The translations under genes were made by a program, and so were the position numbers. Under the pieces are notes generated by a model. The model saw only the letters and a program-made list of their open reading frames with translations. It searched no databases and was not told the DNA's origin. From positions 1 through 35,896 of IMG/VR virus record IMGVR_UViG_3300049222_000174: 35,896 bases of DNA. The stretch is one strand, 5' to 3'. Within the stretch, counting starts at the first letter, position 1. Every line of letters begins with the position of its first letter. This document shows, one piece after another, positions 1-8,886 of this stretch. Source of the stretch: a virus.

Positions 1-428
1 CTGACATCGTTACTGTCTTCATCCGAGCCTAGATTAGAGCCTGTGATTACTGAATTGACTGACGGGAATAGAATACCATCCCAGTAAGCCAAATCACCAT
101 TCGCTTTGTTGACAGGCTTGGCACTAGTCAAAGTGTATACTGAGTCTCTACCAGTGTTCTTGTTCTGTAATCTGATTTCAAAAGTAGCAGGTGCAGGGCT
201 ACTTGGTGCACCTACGCTCAGCCTCATTACATTGTCTTGCTCAAATATTGTACCGCCACAGTCGGGTACGAACCATGTTTCCAAAGTAAATGAATTCATT
301 GTAGTCGGCAACCGCTTGCGCTCAACAGTCTGCTTGCCGTGTAAGTTAGTGTTGTTAGTCGGTACGAGAACGCTGTCGCTGATACCGTTGAATCTCATAC
401 CATATCCTGCATTTATTAGTAAACTCAT
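1..428 (-). CDS. LamG/ConA-like tail protein, N-terminal part (partial)
   Basis: The ATG at 428 overlaps the end of the upstream gene and is preceded by a TAGGTG ribosome site about nine bases away. The frame stays open to the left edge, giving the first 142 residues of a longer protein. It begins MSLLINAGYGMRFNG and then shows the pattern of a concanavalin-A-like/LamG fold: a 'FNGxxDSVLVP' strand followed by 'SFTLETWFVPD' and 'GGTIFEQDNVMRLSVG'. Such domains bind glycans or proteins and are common in viral tail adhesins. Its place after two large tail proteins fits a tail-tip or receptor-binding role. The fold call rests on pattern recognition, and the C-terminal part is not visible. Confidence 0.7.
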   Translation of the reverse strand, partial: MSLLINAGYGMRFNGISDSVLVPTNNTNLHGKQTVERKRLPTTMNSFTLETWFVPDCGGTIFEQDNVMRLSVGAPSSPAPATFEIRLQNKNTGRDSVYTLTSAKPVNKANGDLAYWDGILFPSVNSVITGSNLGSDEDSNDV

Positions 429-429
429 A

Positions 430-2430
430 TCATACACCTATCACATAGTCGGAAGCCATTAATTCGAGATTGAATGCGTAGTAGTTGTTCCCAGCATCAT
501 AACGCACATGAAGTTTCTCCGGTATAATCCTCATACCACCATCGTTACCTCTTGCAGGTTGGTCTGTGAGAGTGACCCACATTTGCTGACCTGCTCCTAC
601 TAAGAAGCCAAACACTGCTTCTATTTCATTTGGTATAATGGGCTCAATAAATTTGTCATACCAATTATCAGGACTTTCATCGCCCGCACCACCATCGCTC
701 ATACCCAGTAGTAAATTCTGCATAGGTTTGTTAGCAGACCTGTTATTACCCTCTGAGCCCTTGAGATTGGTTTCTATCTCACCAAAGGTCAAGAAGAAAT
801 TTCTAGCAACGCCCGTTACACCGGAACTCTGCACTAAACTGTCGTAAGGTATCTGTATACCACGAAGCAAATCTGCGTTCCTATTTGAGTTAGAAACCAA
901 ACCAACCAAATCTTGTACTTTGTCACCTGCTGACTTTCTTGACTCAGTAGGCATAGAGTTGGGGGAATGATATTCTACTCCAGTAAATAAATCAGTCAGA
1001 CCGGGGCTTAGCAGATGAGGATGTTGAATAGATAGATTAGGAATATAGTTTTGTTCAAAGAGTAAAAGAACACCCTCTTGTCTTACCGTAAACGCTGATG
1101 CCAAGGTTTTATCGCCACTAGGATTAAACCCTGTTGTTACAGCATCTACCACATTTCCTGATATTTCAAAAGCCTCTTTGATTAAAGTCGCCATTGCTAA
1201 CGCGGGGTTATTAGCCTCACCTATATTTTGGATAGGTACGCTAATAACAGCATCGAAATCAGCCACATTGTTAGATGTACCTAGTCTGACTAGACCAGCG
1301 TCTCTTAATTTTACAGGATTAGTCCCACTTGAAACAGTAACTCCAAAATTAGAAAGTCCTGACCATTCGCTATCCACATCAAATTGTAACCTTACACCTG
1401 CTCTAGGTATACTGGTAGTATTGGTGTTGGTATTGACCAAATCTAAATTAGACCCTATGGCCATAGAACTGTCCCACAACAATCCTGTTATTGGAGGGTT
1501 CTCAAGCCAATAACTAGGAATCAACTTTATTGTTTGAAATTTAAACATAGACTCTAGGCTTGGTTGATTGTTTACAAATATGCGGCGACCAGACAAAACC
1601 TCTGCATCGTTGGCAGCAGTTAATCCCATGGTAAAAACAGCAGGGTCTCCGTCAACAATAGTAGGGTCATCAATTATGTAGTCTACAAATCCGATACTTT
1701 CACCAATGTGATTGAATGCTCTCAAAGAATAATATATCCTGTCGTTTGTTGCAAGAGCCGTTGCTATATTAGTATCGAATGTTATGTTATTACCAGAAAC
1801 TGACTGAACGGTTCCTATGAGAGAGCCGTCTTCCTTAACTAATCTATCACCTGTATTAATGATAACATCAGCGGGTATATTAGTTATAAAGGGTATAGAA
1901 AATATAAAACTCACAGTAATAGTGCTGGCAGAAGTGGCATAGTTAGTACTTGATTTGAACTGCGTAAACGGTCTGACATTTATTTCCTCAGTGTCACTAC
2001 TCGCTTCTTCGTAATGTGACCCTACTGGTGCTCTAATAGTAATAGTACTACTTTGACCTTTAAATACATCATTTACTGGTAACCAAGTATCTTCTGATAT
2101 AACGGAGCCGCCAATGAATGGGCGTGAAGGAAAGTGAAAAGAGTTTTTTCGAGTAGGTAATATTGCTCCAAAATTGATTGCGCTTCTCATTGGCCGATTG
2201 TCAAAATTAACACTACCGCCATTAGTGTTGAGACCTTCATCATCTACAAATATACCGTTGATATCTATCTTGATGGATGGCACATTCGTGTCTACAGCAA
2301 ATCTTTGTAAGAAATTATTAGGTGTAGGGAAAGCGCTGACATTTCTATTGATTGACATGTCTATGCTTTGTGCGACCAAATCAATCTGGTCGTGTGCATT
2401 TGCTAGTGTAAGTCTGATTGGTATAGCCAT
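430..2430 (-). CDS. Large tail protein, paralogue of the next gene upstream
   Basis: This 666-residue protein starts with ATG after a textbook GAGGTGAT site. It is rich in Asn, Thr and Ser, beta-strand-like, and has no membrane segment. It is clearly related to the protein at 2440-4974. Both begin with 'IPIRL/MPIRL' followed by a similar 'DIVVERQVSNF / DMSINRNVSAF' segment. Both carry a C-terminal block with AGDKVQDL, RGIQIPY(D/N)SL and RNFFLT. It lacks the LamG insertion of its sibling. The position downstream of tail-tube and tape-measure-like genes suggests a distal tail, baseplate or fibre component. I recognise no named family, so the function is inferred from position and paralogy. Confidence 0.75.
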   Translation of the reverse strand: MAIPIRLTLANAHDQIDLVAQSIDMSINRNVSAFPTPNNFLQRFAVDTNVPSIKIDINGIFVDDEGLNTNGGSVNFDNRPMRSAINFGAILPTRKNSFHFPSRPFIGGSVISEDTWLPVNDVFKGQSSTITIRAPVGSHYEEASSDTEEINVRPFTQFKSSTNYATSASTITVSFIFSIPFITNIPADVIINTGDRLVKEDGSLIGTVQSVSGNNITFDTNIATALATNDRIYYSLRAFNHIGESIGFVDYIIDDPTIVDGDPAVFTMGLTAANDAEVLSGRRIFVNNQPSLESMFKFQTIKLIPSYWLENPPITGLLWDSSMAIGSNLDLVNTNTNTTSIPRAGVRLQFDVDSEWSGLSNFGVTVSSGTNPVKLRDAGLVRLGTSNNVADFDAVISVPIQNIGEANNPALAMATLIKEAFEISGNVVDAVTTGFNPSGDKTLASAFTVRQEGVLLLFEQNYIPNLSIQHPHLLSPGLTDLFTGVEYHSPNSMPTESRKSAGDKVQDLVGLVSNSNRNADLLRGIQIPYDSLVQSSGVTGVARNFFLTFGEIETNLKGSEGNNRSANKPMQNLLLGMSDGGAGDESPDNWYDKFIEPIIPNEIEAVFGFLVGAGQQMWVTLTDQPARGNDGGMRIIPEKLHVRYDAGNNYYAFNLELMASDYVIGV

Positions 2431-2439
2431 TTTATCACC

Positions 2440-4974
2440 TCATAGAATTATATCAGCCGCTATGAACATCAGACTAAATTCATAAGCCTTCATCTCAGCA
2501 TCCCTGTTGACATTGAAATCACTAATCAAGCCACTGATACCGTTCTTTTCATGTCCTTCGGAAATGTGAGAAAAGTCACGGCTTGCATGAATAGTGTTGA
2601 CGCTTGACATTTTATCCGATGTCTTTGCGTTATTGGTAGTCAAAAAGAAATTTCTTTGAGCGACTTCTGAGTCAAGAGTATCCTTCCCTTTAGTTGCTAG
2701 TGAATTGTAAGGTATCTGTATACCCCTAATATAGTCACCTTTGTCATCATCATTATTATAGACAGTTTGTTGAACGAACCCTGTGGTTACATCCAATACA
2801 CTGTCAATAAAGGCAGACTTGCTATTTTGTATGTTCAAAAAGTTGTTACTGTTAGCCAATATACCAAACAAATCTTGTACTTTATCACCAGCACTCTTGA
2901 CCTTTTTACCAGCCTTTCCACCAGAAAAGTCTTGGATAACAGGTATTTGACCCGCACCTAGGTTTGTAACAATCTTGTTTTTCTGACCAAGGGAAGTTGC
3001 ATATTTTTGTGTAATTGCGAGCCTAGCGTTATGCCCGTTATACGATTCCGATAGCGCTACAGAATATACATTATCCATTGTGGGAGCAGTATTAGATTTG
3101 TCTATATCCCTACCTAGACGCATATAATCAGCCGTCAGTGCTTTAGATAGTAAGAATGCTATGTATTCGTCTGTCCTTGTAATGTCAGAGCCATGAGTAG
3201 TATTTCTTGCACTACCGTCTTGGAAGTTAGGGTGAGTAGGTCCTACTGCGTCTTCTGACAAATTACCACGCACATAAGTATCTGCGTTGTTGATTGGTAA
3301 AACAATAACTGGGGCAACATCAGTGCCCACAAAATTAGCGTTACCGTAATCAACTGGCTCAATAAAGATGTAATCGTTATCAGCATGAGTGCCACCTGTT
3401 TTGTTGAAATGAACAGTAATTGTACTAGATGTCACAGACACTACTTCTCCGTAATAATCTTCTCCACCACTAGTTTGTCTAGTCGGATAACCTGTTTCAC
3501 TTGCACTAAAAGTGATTCTGTGACCGCGGGGAGATGATGTTTCAAACCAAGTGCGAGGGTCTCCGTCAACTGTAATGGTGGATACTAATGTGTTAGGAGG
3601 ACTGCCCTGATTTATTCTCATGCTGTTTATAGCCTGTTGAGTAGTAGCCCTTCTTCTTTGGTTAAGGAAGCCGTATGATTCTACTTTTGAACCAAGTAAC
3701 TTATTGTCAAAGACTACTCTAATATGTTCGACTTGATTTGAGTAGCGACCTGTTCCTGAATATTTGCCCATAATTAAATTCAAACCATATTTCCTAGCAA
3801 GGTAACCTTCTACATTTTGTCTATCATCGTCAGATAAAACAGAATTGTAAATTAACACCTCATAGATGTCACCCTTGAAATAATTACTACCGTCGTAACC
3901 TATCCTCAAAACACCACTTGATGCCCCTGTATAATCTACGCCAGAAGTTTCTGTACCTACATTCGCTCCGTTGAAAAATATTTTTACCCTATCTGATATA
4001 TTGTTAGAATCAGTATCTTCCATGGTGTACGCAAACAAGGCAGCGTCGTGCCTTCTAAGGTTGATTTTAAATGGATTGGAGTTTTGATTGTCGGCACCGC
4101 CTGTATCTATCCATCTAGCAGTAAAGTTGGAATTAGTCGCCAAACTCTGCACATCTAAAGATAAGCCGTAACCGTTTGTAGCAGAGTCAAGAATTGGTTT
4201 ATCTCCCGTATCCGTAGCCCTTGCTACTACAAATATTGTAAATTCATTAGAGTTTAAGTTAGTAGCGAATGGTATTTCTAAGTAGTCGTTAGTACCGTCA
4301 AAGAAAACACCTGTTTTACCATTAACCCCGTTTTCTCTTAATAATGGTTTATTAGCCGCAGTGGGTTGAGTAGCATTTCTAGCAAATCCGCTAGCATCTG
4401 TCCAAGTCCCATCAGAGTAATTTTCACCTTTCAACCAAAGTTGTAGATTTGTTTTGCTTGGATTGTCAAGTGCTTGATTTTGTTCTACCCAATAAGCCAC
4501 AGGAAAATCGATGTATCTGGTTTGCCAATCGTCTAACACGGTGTTACCAAGTGCAGGTATAACTAAAGGAGTACTAGGTCTACTTATGCCACCTCCTAAT
4601 CCCAACCCTTTGCCTGATTCTTTGGCTCCTCTACCAGTTTGCTCGTCGCTGCTTTTCTTCTGATTGTAGATGCTCTTTTCCTTTTCAGACATACCCCCGC
4701 CTTTTCCGGCGTTTGGATTTTCTGTTATGAGTGATTGTGGTTGGTAAAAATCGATTACTGCTTGAGACTGTACTGTTTCTTCTTGACCTGTTTCGTCAGT
4801 AAATACACCTTGTACTTCGATAGCAACAGTCGCTTGATTCAAATCTATACCCATCTTCTTTGCATCAAAGAAAGGAATACCAAAGTTACTCACTTGTCTT
4901 TCTACTACTATGTCTACACTAGTTGCGTTAAGAGAGATTGTTTCACCGTTCTCTTGAACAAGGCGAATAGGCAT
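2440..4974 (-). CDS. Large tail protein with LamG-like insertion
   Basis: About 844 residues from the ATG at 4974. A GTG at 5016 would give a longer form overlapping the upstream gene, but MPIRL at 4974 aligns with the start of the paralogue at 430-2430 and has GGGAG just upstream. The N-terminal 100 residues and the C-terminal 200 match the paralogue. Between them, around residues 178-397, sits a LamG/concanavalin-like domain: 'LQLWLKGENYSDGTWTDASG', 'GVFFDGTNDYLEIPF', 'NEFTIFVVARATD', 'GDIYEVLIYNSVLSDDDRQN'. A Gly/Ser/Lys linker precedes it. Probably a tail-tip or fibre protein whose insertion provides carbohydrate or surface binding. The role is inferred; the domain and paralogy are visible directly. 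Confidence 0.8.
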   Translation of the reverse strand: MPIRLVQENGETISLNATSVDIVVERQVSNFGIPFFDAKKMGIDLNQATVAIEVQGVFTDETGQEETVQSQAVIDFYQPQSLITENPNAGKGGGMSEKEKSIYNQKKSSDEQTGRGAKESGKGLGLGGGISRPSTPLVIPALGNTVLDDWQTRYIDFPVAYWVEQNQALDNPSKTNLQLWLKGENYSDGTWTDASGFARNATQPTAANKPLLRENGVNGKTGVFFDGTNDYLEIPFATNLNSNEFTIFVVARATDTGDKPILDSATNGYGLSLDVQSLATNSNFTARWIDTGGADNQNSNPFKINLRRHDAALFAYTMEDTDSNNISDRVKIFFNGANVGTETSGVDYTGASSGVLRIGYDGSNYFKGDIYEVLIYNSVLSDDDRQNVEGYLARKYGLNLIMGKYSGTGRYSNQVEHIRVVFDNKLLGSKVESYGFLNQRRRATTQQAINSMRINQGSPPNTLVSTITVDGDPRTWFETSSPRGHRITFSASETGYPTRQTSGGEDYYGEVVSVTSSTITVHFNKTGGTHADNDYIFIEPVDYGNANFVGTDVAPVIVLPINNADTYVRGNLSEDAVGPTHPNFQDGSARNTTHGSDITRTDEYIAFLLSKALTADYMRLGRDIDKSNTAPTMDNVYSVALSESYNGHNARLAITQKYATSLGQKNKIVTNLGAGQIPVIQDFSGGKAGKKVKSAGDKVQDLFGILANSNNFLNIQNSKSAFIDSVLDVTTGFVQQTVYNNDDDKGDYIRGIQIPYNSLATKGKDTLDSEVAQRNFFLTTNNAKTSDKMSSVNTIHASRDFSHISEGHEKNGISGLISDFNVNRDAEMKAYEFSLMFIAADIIL

Positions 4975-4993
4975 TCTCTCTCCCGGCTTCAAA

Positions 4994-5404
4994 TCAACCA
5001 CTCCTGTTGAAACCACTTTGTGTTAATGAGCCGCCAATCTTAGATTTGAGTTCTTTAGTAACCATGGCGCTTATTTCTTTGGCTAAAGTACGCTTGTCTG
5101 TTTTGTCGGTAACTCCACTGACATCTATCTTTAGATTGACTGTTACATTAGTCTCTTGATTTACTCCACCGCCTGTTACAGGTGATGCTGTTTCGCCTAT
5201 ACTTTGCTGCATTGGCTCGGTCTTACTCATGTCTCTAAGAGACTTAGTTAAATCAATTGTATTCGTTTTGGTCATAGCCATTGATTTAGTGAACTTGTCC
5301 ATTTGTTGCTGCAAAGCCTGCATGTTCTCTTTAGCAGTTTTGCTGTATTCACTAAAGTTTTTCATGGATTCTACTGTCCTTGGGTCTATGTTATCGTCTA
5401 CCAT
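4994..5404 (-). CDS. Short tape-measure-like tail protein
   Basis: 136 residues, starting at an ATG with GGTGA about eight bases upstream. The first 70 residues are a heptad-rich helix (SEYSKTAKENMQALQQQMDK), and the rest contains 'VTVNLKIDVSGVTDKTDKRTLAKEI' in two segments followed by 'KELKSKIGG'. That C-terminal pattern resembles the end of phage tape-measure proteins. The gene also lies where a tape measure belongs, between tail-tube/chaperone genes and tail-tip genes. However, tape measures usually exceed 500 residues, so this is either a remarkably short one, implying a stubby tail, or a tail-tip adaptor that keeps only the terminal domain. Function is uncertain. Confidence 0.6.
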   Translation of the reverse strand: MVDDNIDPRTVESMKNFSEYSKTAKENMQALQQQMDKFTKSMAMTKTNTIDLTKSLRDMSKTEPMQQSIGETASPVTGGGVNQETNVTVNLKIDVSGVTDKTDKRTLAKEISAMVTKELKSKIGGSLTQSGFNRSG

Positions 5405-5411
5405 TATTTTT

Positions 5412-5606
5412 TCACCCCATCATCACTTCAAGTATACTAAACTTAGAATCTTGCTTGAATAACATTGTATATCCACATTCATTACAACTGATTGCGTTGT
5501 ATTTTTTATTTGAATAATTGAATAAACGACTCCACTTACCTTGCATGATTACAATGTCATTCTCCATATTCTGACTGTTACAAACTAAACATATCAAGTT
5601 ATTCAT
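5412..5606 (-). CDS. Small zinc-ribbon protein
   Basis: About 64 residues from the ATG at 5606, which is preceded by GGAGTGA at good spacing. A GTG at 5615 is an alternative start. Two CxxC pairs (CLVC near the start and CNECGY in the middle) frame a beta-rich segment, as in the DUF2082-type nucleic-acid-binding zinc ribbons, where the second pair is CxxCGYT. The downstream frame ends eight bases before the tape-measure-like gene. In a tail operon its role is unclear; it could bind nucleic acid or simply be a zinc-stabilised structural adaptor. Confidence 0.6.
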   Translation of the reverse strand: MNNLICLVCNSQNMENDIVIMQGKWSRLFNYSNKKYNAISCNECGYTMLFKQDSKFSILEVMMG

Positions 5607-5611
5607 TTCAT

Positions 5612-5815
5612 TCACTCCGTCATAGCCACTAAGTCGTAGCCCAAATAAACTGCGCCTTCGGCAGCCTGCTCTTCACCTTGCATAGCCTGAGCCCAGTAAA
5701 GAAGTTGCTTGGCATCATCTATGTTCAAGTGTCTCACATCCTGTAGTGTCATATTGTAGTGTGTCATCAGTAAATATTCCATTGCTTGTTTCTGATAGCG
5801 AAGCCGGTCACTCAC
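5612..5815 (-). CDS. Small helical protein of the tail cluster, unknown
   Basis: 67 residues with a GTG start overlapping the stop of the previous gene and GGAG six bases upstream. The composition is helical and rich in Gln, Met and Tyr, with 'DVRHLNIDDAKQLLYWAQAM' as its longest helix. No membrane segment, cysteine pair or family signature is visible. The size and position after the 111-residue gene suggest a tail assembly chaperone or a minor tail protein. The tight overlaps on both sides support that it is translated. Confidence 0.55.
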   Translation of the reverse strand: MSDRLRYQKQAMEYLLMTHYNMTLQDVRHLNIDDAKQLLYWAQAMQGEEQAAEGAVYLGYDLVAMTE

Positions 5816-6147
5816 AGGTCTCCCGTTGATGAAGAACTTGATTTGTCCGACTTCGCTGGCCGAAAAACTAACCAGTCCATGACCTGACTTGGGTCTGGTA
5901 AAAGGCTAGTAAGTTTATTGCCATCTTCTGGAGACAGGCCCTCTATGTCAATTTCTATAGATTGCCCATCTGGATTTGTGTAACTGAGCCAGTGGCTAAA
6001 AGCATGTCGCCAGTAGTCCGAAAAGTCTAGGCTACCGTGAGTCATCAGCGGGGCTACTTTCTGTATATGGTAAAAGGTCAGTCGCCGCTTACTAACTTCT
6101 ATTGGTTTGCCGTCTATCGTTATCTTACTCTTGTTCTCCTGTGACAT
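5812..6147 (-). CDS. Possible tail assembly chaperone
   Basis: 111 residues. It starts with a beta-like 'KITIDGKPIEVSKRRLTFYHIQKV', written here as a description of residues 8-31, then a Trp/His-rich helix 'DYWRHAFSHWLSY', and ends in a Ser-rich tail. Small proteins with an 'xxIxGKxxxxxxLTF.. .. ' start encoded right after the tail-tube gene are often tail assembly chaperones that coat the tape measure before tube polymerisation. It overlaps the 77-residue gene upstream by 23 bases in a different frame, a layout reminiscent of gpG/gpGT pairs, but I see no slippery heptamer. Function is inferred from position. Confidence 0.55.
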   Translation of the reverse strand: MSQENKSKITIDGKPIEVSKRRLTFYHIQKVAPLMTHGSLDFSDYWRHAFSHWLSYTNPDGQSIEIDIEGLSPEDGNKLTSLLPDPSQVMDWLVFRPAKSDKSSSSSTGDL

Positions 6148-6358
6148 ACTTACTCACTTCCTCATCGGATAGTGCCTCTTCCGAGGGGCTATCCTCCAGT
6201 TTCAGGTGAGCGAATGGGTTATCACTGGCTCGCCCTGCTTCTGGGTCGAAGAGGTATTCTCCACCCTCTTCCTCTTCTTCTTGTAGATTCTCATTTATTT
6301 GCTTGTGAAAAACTGCTTCCAATACTGCATTCATAGACCGTCTAATTCTCATCGGCAT
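6125..6358 (-). CDS. Small acidic protein, possible first tail chaperone
   Basis: 77 residues with an ATG following GGAGATAAT. A basic N-terminus (MRIRRSMNAVLEAVFHKQIN) leads into a strongly acidic stretch with a run of five Glu residues and a Glu/Ser-rich end. It lies between the tail-tube gene and the 111-residue gene and overlaps the latter by 23 bases. The position and size fit a tail assembly chaperone, but no family signature is visible. The acidic low-complexity composition could also fit a scaffold-type role. Confidence 0.5.
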   Translation of the reverse strand: MPMRIRRSMNAVLEAVFHKQINENLQEEEEEGGEYLFDPEAGRASDNPFAHLKLEDSPSEEALSDEEVSKYVTGEQE

Positions 6359-6367
6359 ATTATCTCC

Positions 6368-8416
6368 TCAGCAGTGGTAAATTGTATCTTCACTAATCAC
6401 TTTGACATTCTGTGGCTTGATTTTCATTGTTGTGAACAGCAGCCCCTTGTCGTCAGGTACAGGTATTGCTAACTCAGTTATGAAGTAATCGTCTGCAATG
6501 ATTCTCAAACTTGGAGTTGTACCCGACCCTGTAGTGACAGGTTTGGTGAAATGCAGCATGATAGTACCCCCGGTTGCGCCAGCAGTGCCACCGCGCTGAA
6601 TGTGAGTTCTTAATTCGTGATAGAGAGAAGCATTTTCCAAAGCAATAGTGACTTCCATGTCAAAGTTTTCTTTACCTTCTCTAATAATAGATGCGTTGCG
6701 AGTACCGCCATAGGGCACCTGCTTGATACTGAGATTATCTGAGTTTACAGTCTCAGGTATAGGGTTGCTTTGGATAGTGTGGAAAACTTCTACACCTGTC
6801 TTACCCTTCAACTCAAACGCACTAACGAATCCTAAGTTTTGGTCAAAAGCGCTGATTGTCCCGTTGTAAAACATAAATGGTTTCTCAGAACCCTTTGCTA
6901 TACCTGATGCCTTTTTCTCAGCCAGCCCTGTGGCAACATTCTGGAACATTCGGTTAGCCGTGTATCTATCACCTTTGTTAGCGCTCTCTAGTCTACCTGT
7001 ATCTGTATAGCAAGAAAGAGCGTCGAATACAGCACGATACTTTAGTTCAGCATCTACTGTACTAGTCAATTCATACTCAACTATTTTACAGCCTTTGAAA
7101 ACTCTAGTCAATTGTTTTGTGTCACCAGCCGAGCCGGGCGCTATTGTAGTCTCACCAGCACTGTTGAAAGAACCTAAGTCTCTAGTTCTCACACTGTGTT
7201 CTATAGAAAAACTAGGCACAGTTTCTCCAGAAAACAAAAGCCTTCTGACAGGGTGGAGTATTTTTCTATTAGTATCTACATGAGGGCTACGGAACGGTTC
7301 TGGAGACAGAGTTCCGTCATCCTCGCCGTCATAGTATTTTCTTAACTCAATGTCGTCAGCCGTTGTATGTTCAAATTGCCAAGGGTCGTCAACATAAAGT
7401 CTGTAATTTCCACCAGTCAAGGCTTCTATTGCAGAAATCCTCCTACATTCGCTGCTTTCCGCCCATTCAAAATGATGAGCATCAGAAGAAAGACCTGCGC
7501 CGTTTGGCCAGTAAATATTACTACCGGCTCCTAAATCAGGCGCTTTGTAGGTAGTAGTCGGAACACGAGTGCCGTCTTTGATAAGTAAGTAATTACCTAC
7601 TGCTGCGGTAGCACCTTTTATTGTAAGTGTACTGACATCTACATGCCCTTGGCCGGGATGAATGTTTGTGACAGGATTTACTGCTGAACCTGCACTAGCA
7701 GTTCCGCAATTGTTTTGGTCAACTACTTCTCTACCAAGGCTGTAGTAAAGCCACTTTGGACTATGTAGTGGCATTTCTATAGAGCCGCCCATGTGATGGA
7801 CTTTTCCTGTCTGTTGAACCGCTACTTGCCTACCTAAACCAACTACATGATAACTGTGCAAATCAACCTTAGTGTCGGGTAATGTCATGAAAGAAGCGAG
7901 CCCTAGAAAGCCGTCTATCAGACTAGCCTCCTTTGTTTGGGAAGCATTCGCATGTAAGACTGTTTCATTATTACCAGCAACAGTTGGTAAACCAGTCGAA
8001 TGGATGAGAATGCTGTCACCTGTGCCACTGGTCACTGACGCTTGTGTAAGCGCAGGTACAATCTTAATCTTAGTCACTGAATCAAATGTATGGTCTATGA
8101 TTGTGTACAAACGACTCTTCATGTCAGTGTAATAGTAAGAAGAAAAATTGTTTTGACCAGACGCAGTGGAATGAAACGACATCTTCTGACCAATCAACAT
8201 ACCTACAGGAACTTTTAGCGCAGCCTTAGCACTCTCGAATATACTAGTGTCACCAGACGCTGTCCCTGCAAATACTATTTCTGTGTGAGTAGGGTTAGTA
8301 AGGTCAGTAGTGGCTGTCCAAGTACAGGGCTCGTTGTGCTCAATCATCAGGCTTGTTTCATGCCCCATGACAACTTCTGAGACATCTCCCTTATAGTGAG
8401 CACCAAAACCACTCAT
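6368..8416 (-). CDS. Major tail tube protein (long form)
   Basis: 682 residues, starting at an ATG that overlaps the TGA of the upstream gene (ATGA) with GGAGATGAT upstream. The central part has features of the Phage_tube_2-like tail-tube family: 'HHMGGSIEMPLHSPKWLYYSLG', described in pieces as GGSIEMPLHSPKWL, then 'VPSFSIEH' and 'GCKIVEYELTSTVDAEL'. The C-terminal 150 residues are beta-rich (LHFTKPV, DDYFITELAIPVP). Tail-tube proteins polymerise as stacked rings round the DNA conduit. At 682 residues it is two to four times the usual length, suggesting additional surface domains in the N-terminal and middle regions. Position downstream of connector and terminator genes supports the call. Confidence 0.7.
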   Translation of the reverse strand: MSGFGAHYKGDVSEVVMGHETSLMIEHNEPCTWTATTDLTNPTHTEIVFAGTASGDTSIFESAKAALKVPVGMLIGQKMSFHSTASGQNNFSSYYYTDMKSRLYTIIDHTFDSVTKIKIVPALTQASVTSGTGDSILIHSTGLPTVAGNNETVLHANASQTKEASLIDGFLGLASFMTLPDTKVDLHSYHVVGLGRQVAVQQTGKVHHMGGSIEMPLHSPKWLYYSLGREVVDQNNCGTASAGSAVNPVTNIHPGQGHVDVSTLTIKGATAAVGNYLLIKDGTRVPTTTYKAPDLGAGSNIYWPNGAGLSSDAHHFEWAESSECRRISAIEALTGGNYRLYVDDPWQFEHTTADDIELRKYYDGEDDGTLSPEPFRSPHVDTNRKILHPVRRLLFSGETVPSFSIEHSVRTRDLGSFNSAGETTIAPGSAGDTKQLTRVFKGCKIVEYELTSTVDAELKYRAVFDALSCYTDTGRLESANKGDRYTANRMFQNVATGLAEKKASGIAKGSEKPFMFYNGTISAFDQNLGFVSAFELKGKTGVEVFHTIQSNPIPETVNSDNLSIKQVPYGGTRNASIIREGKENFDMEVTIALENASLYHELRTHIQRGGTAGATGGTIMLHFTKPVTTGSGTTPSLRIIADDYFITELAIPVPDDKGLLFTTMKIKPQNVKVISEDTIYHC

Positions 8417-8886
8417 GGTATCATCTCCGCTAGTATTACAACTTCTACTTGGAATGTATGCCTAAACAGTTTCTTGGTTCGGTCTGACAGGTCAGTACGA
8501 GTCTTGAGAACCATACGGTCAAAGTTTTCTCCGTCACCCTTTCTACTGTTGTGGATAACTCTTCTCATTTCGTTCTCCATCTTTCTTAGCCTAGAACGAC
8601 CTCTTGATGTTCTCATGTCGACTGTAATATTGTAACGGGTGGTGACGAAATTGTACATCAAATCAGGCACTTCTTCGTTCTGGGCTGTCTCATAGCATAG
8701 AATGTAATCATGTCTTTGTAAATCAATACGCTTACCTCTCTCAGGCGTTTCGTTGGCAATGTCTACAATTACAGGCTTTACATTGTCAGTATTGGCTCTG
8801 TTCCAACCCTTGTCGGTGCCAGAGTCATAATTCGCTGCCAGTATGTCGATGACTGTCTCAAGAGGCTCTTTCCATGTAGCAACCAT
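8413..8886 (-). CDS. Probable tail terminator / neck protein
   Basis: 157 residues. The ATG at 8886 overlaps the TAA of the connector gene (TAATG). The protein has a helical start (LETVIDILAANYDSG) followed by beta segments such as 'YNITVDMRTSRGRSRLRKME' and 'FQVEVVILAEMIP'. This alpha-plus-beta layout and the size are those of tail terminator or head-tail joining proteins, which cap the tail tube and link it to the neck. Located exactly between connector and tail-tube genes, the usual place in lambda- and HK97-type genomes. No diagnostic residue is visible, so the call rests mainly on gene order. Confidence 0.6.
   Translation of the reverse strand: MVATWKEPLETVIDILAANYDSGTDKGWNRANTDNVKPVIVDIANETPERGKRIDLQRHDYILCYETAQNEEVPDLMYNFVTTRYNITVDMRTSRGRSRLRKMENEMRRVIHNSRKGDGENFDRMVLKTRTDLSDRTKKLFRHTFQVEVVILAEMIP

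Noticed and set aside
106-462. Plus-strand frame of 118 residues at the left edge
   Set aside because: It is antisense to the LamG-like minus-strand gene starting at 428, which has a ribosome site, tight overlap with its upstream gene and a recognisable fold pattern.
6125-6180. Programmed frameshift joining the 77- and 111-residue tail genes as in gpG/gpGT
   Set aside because: The overlap is 23 bases, but no slippery heptamer is visible and the frame relation is +1, so I annotated two separate genes.
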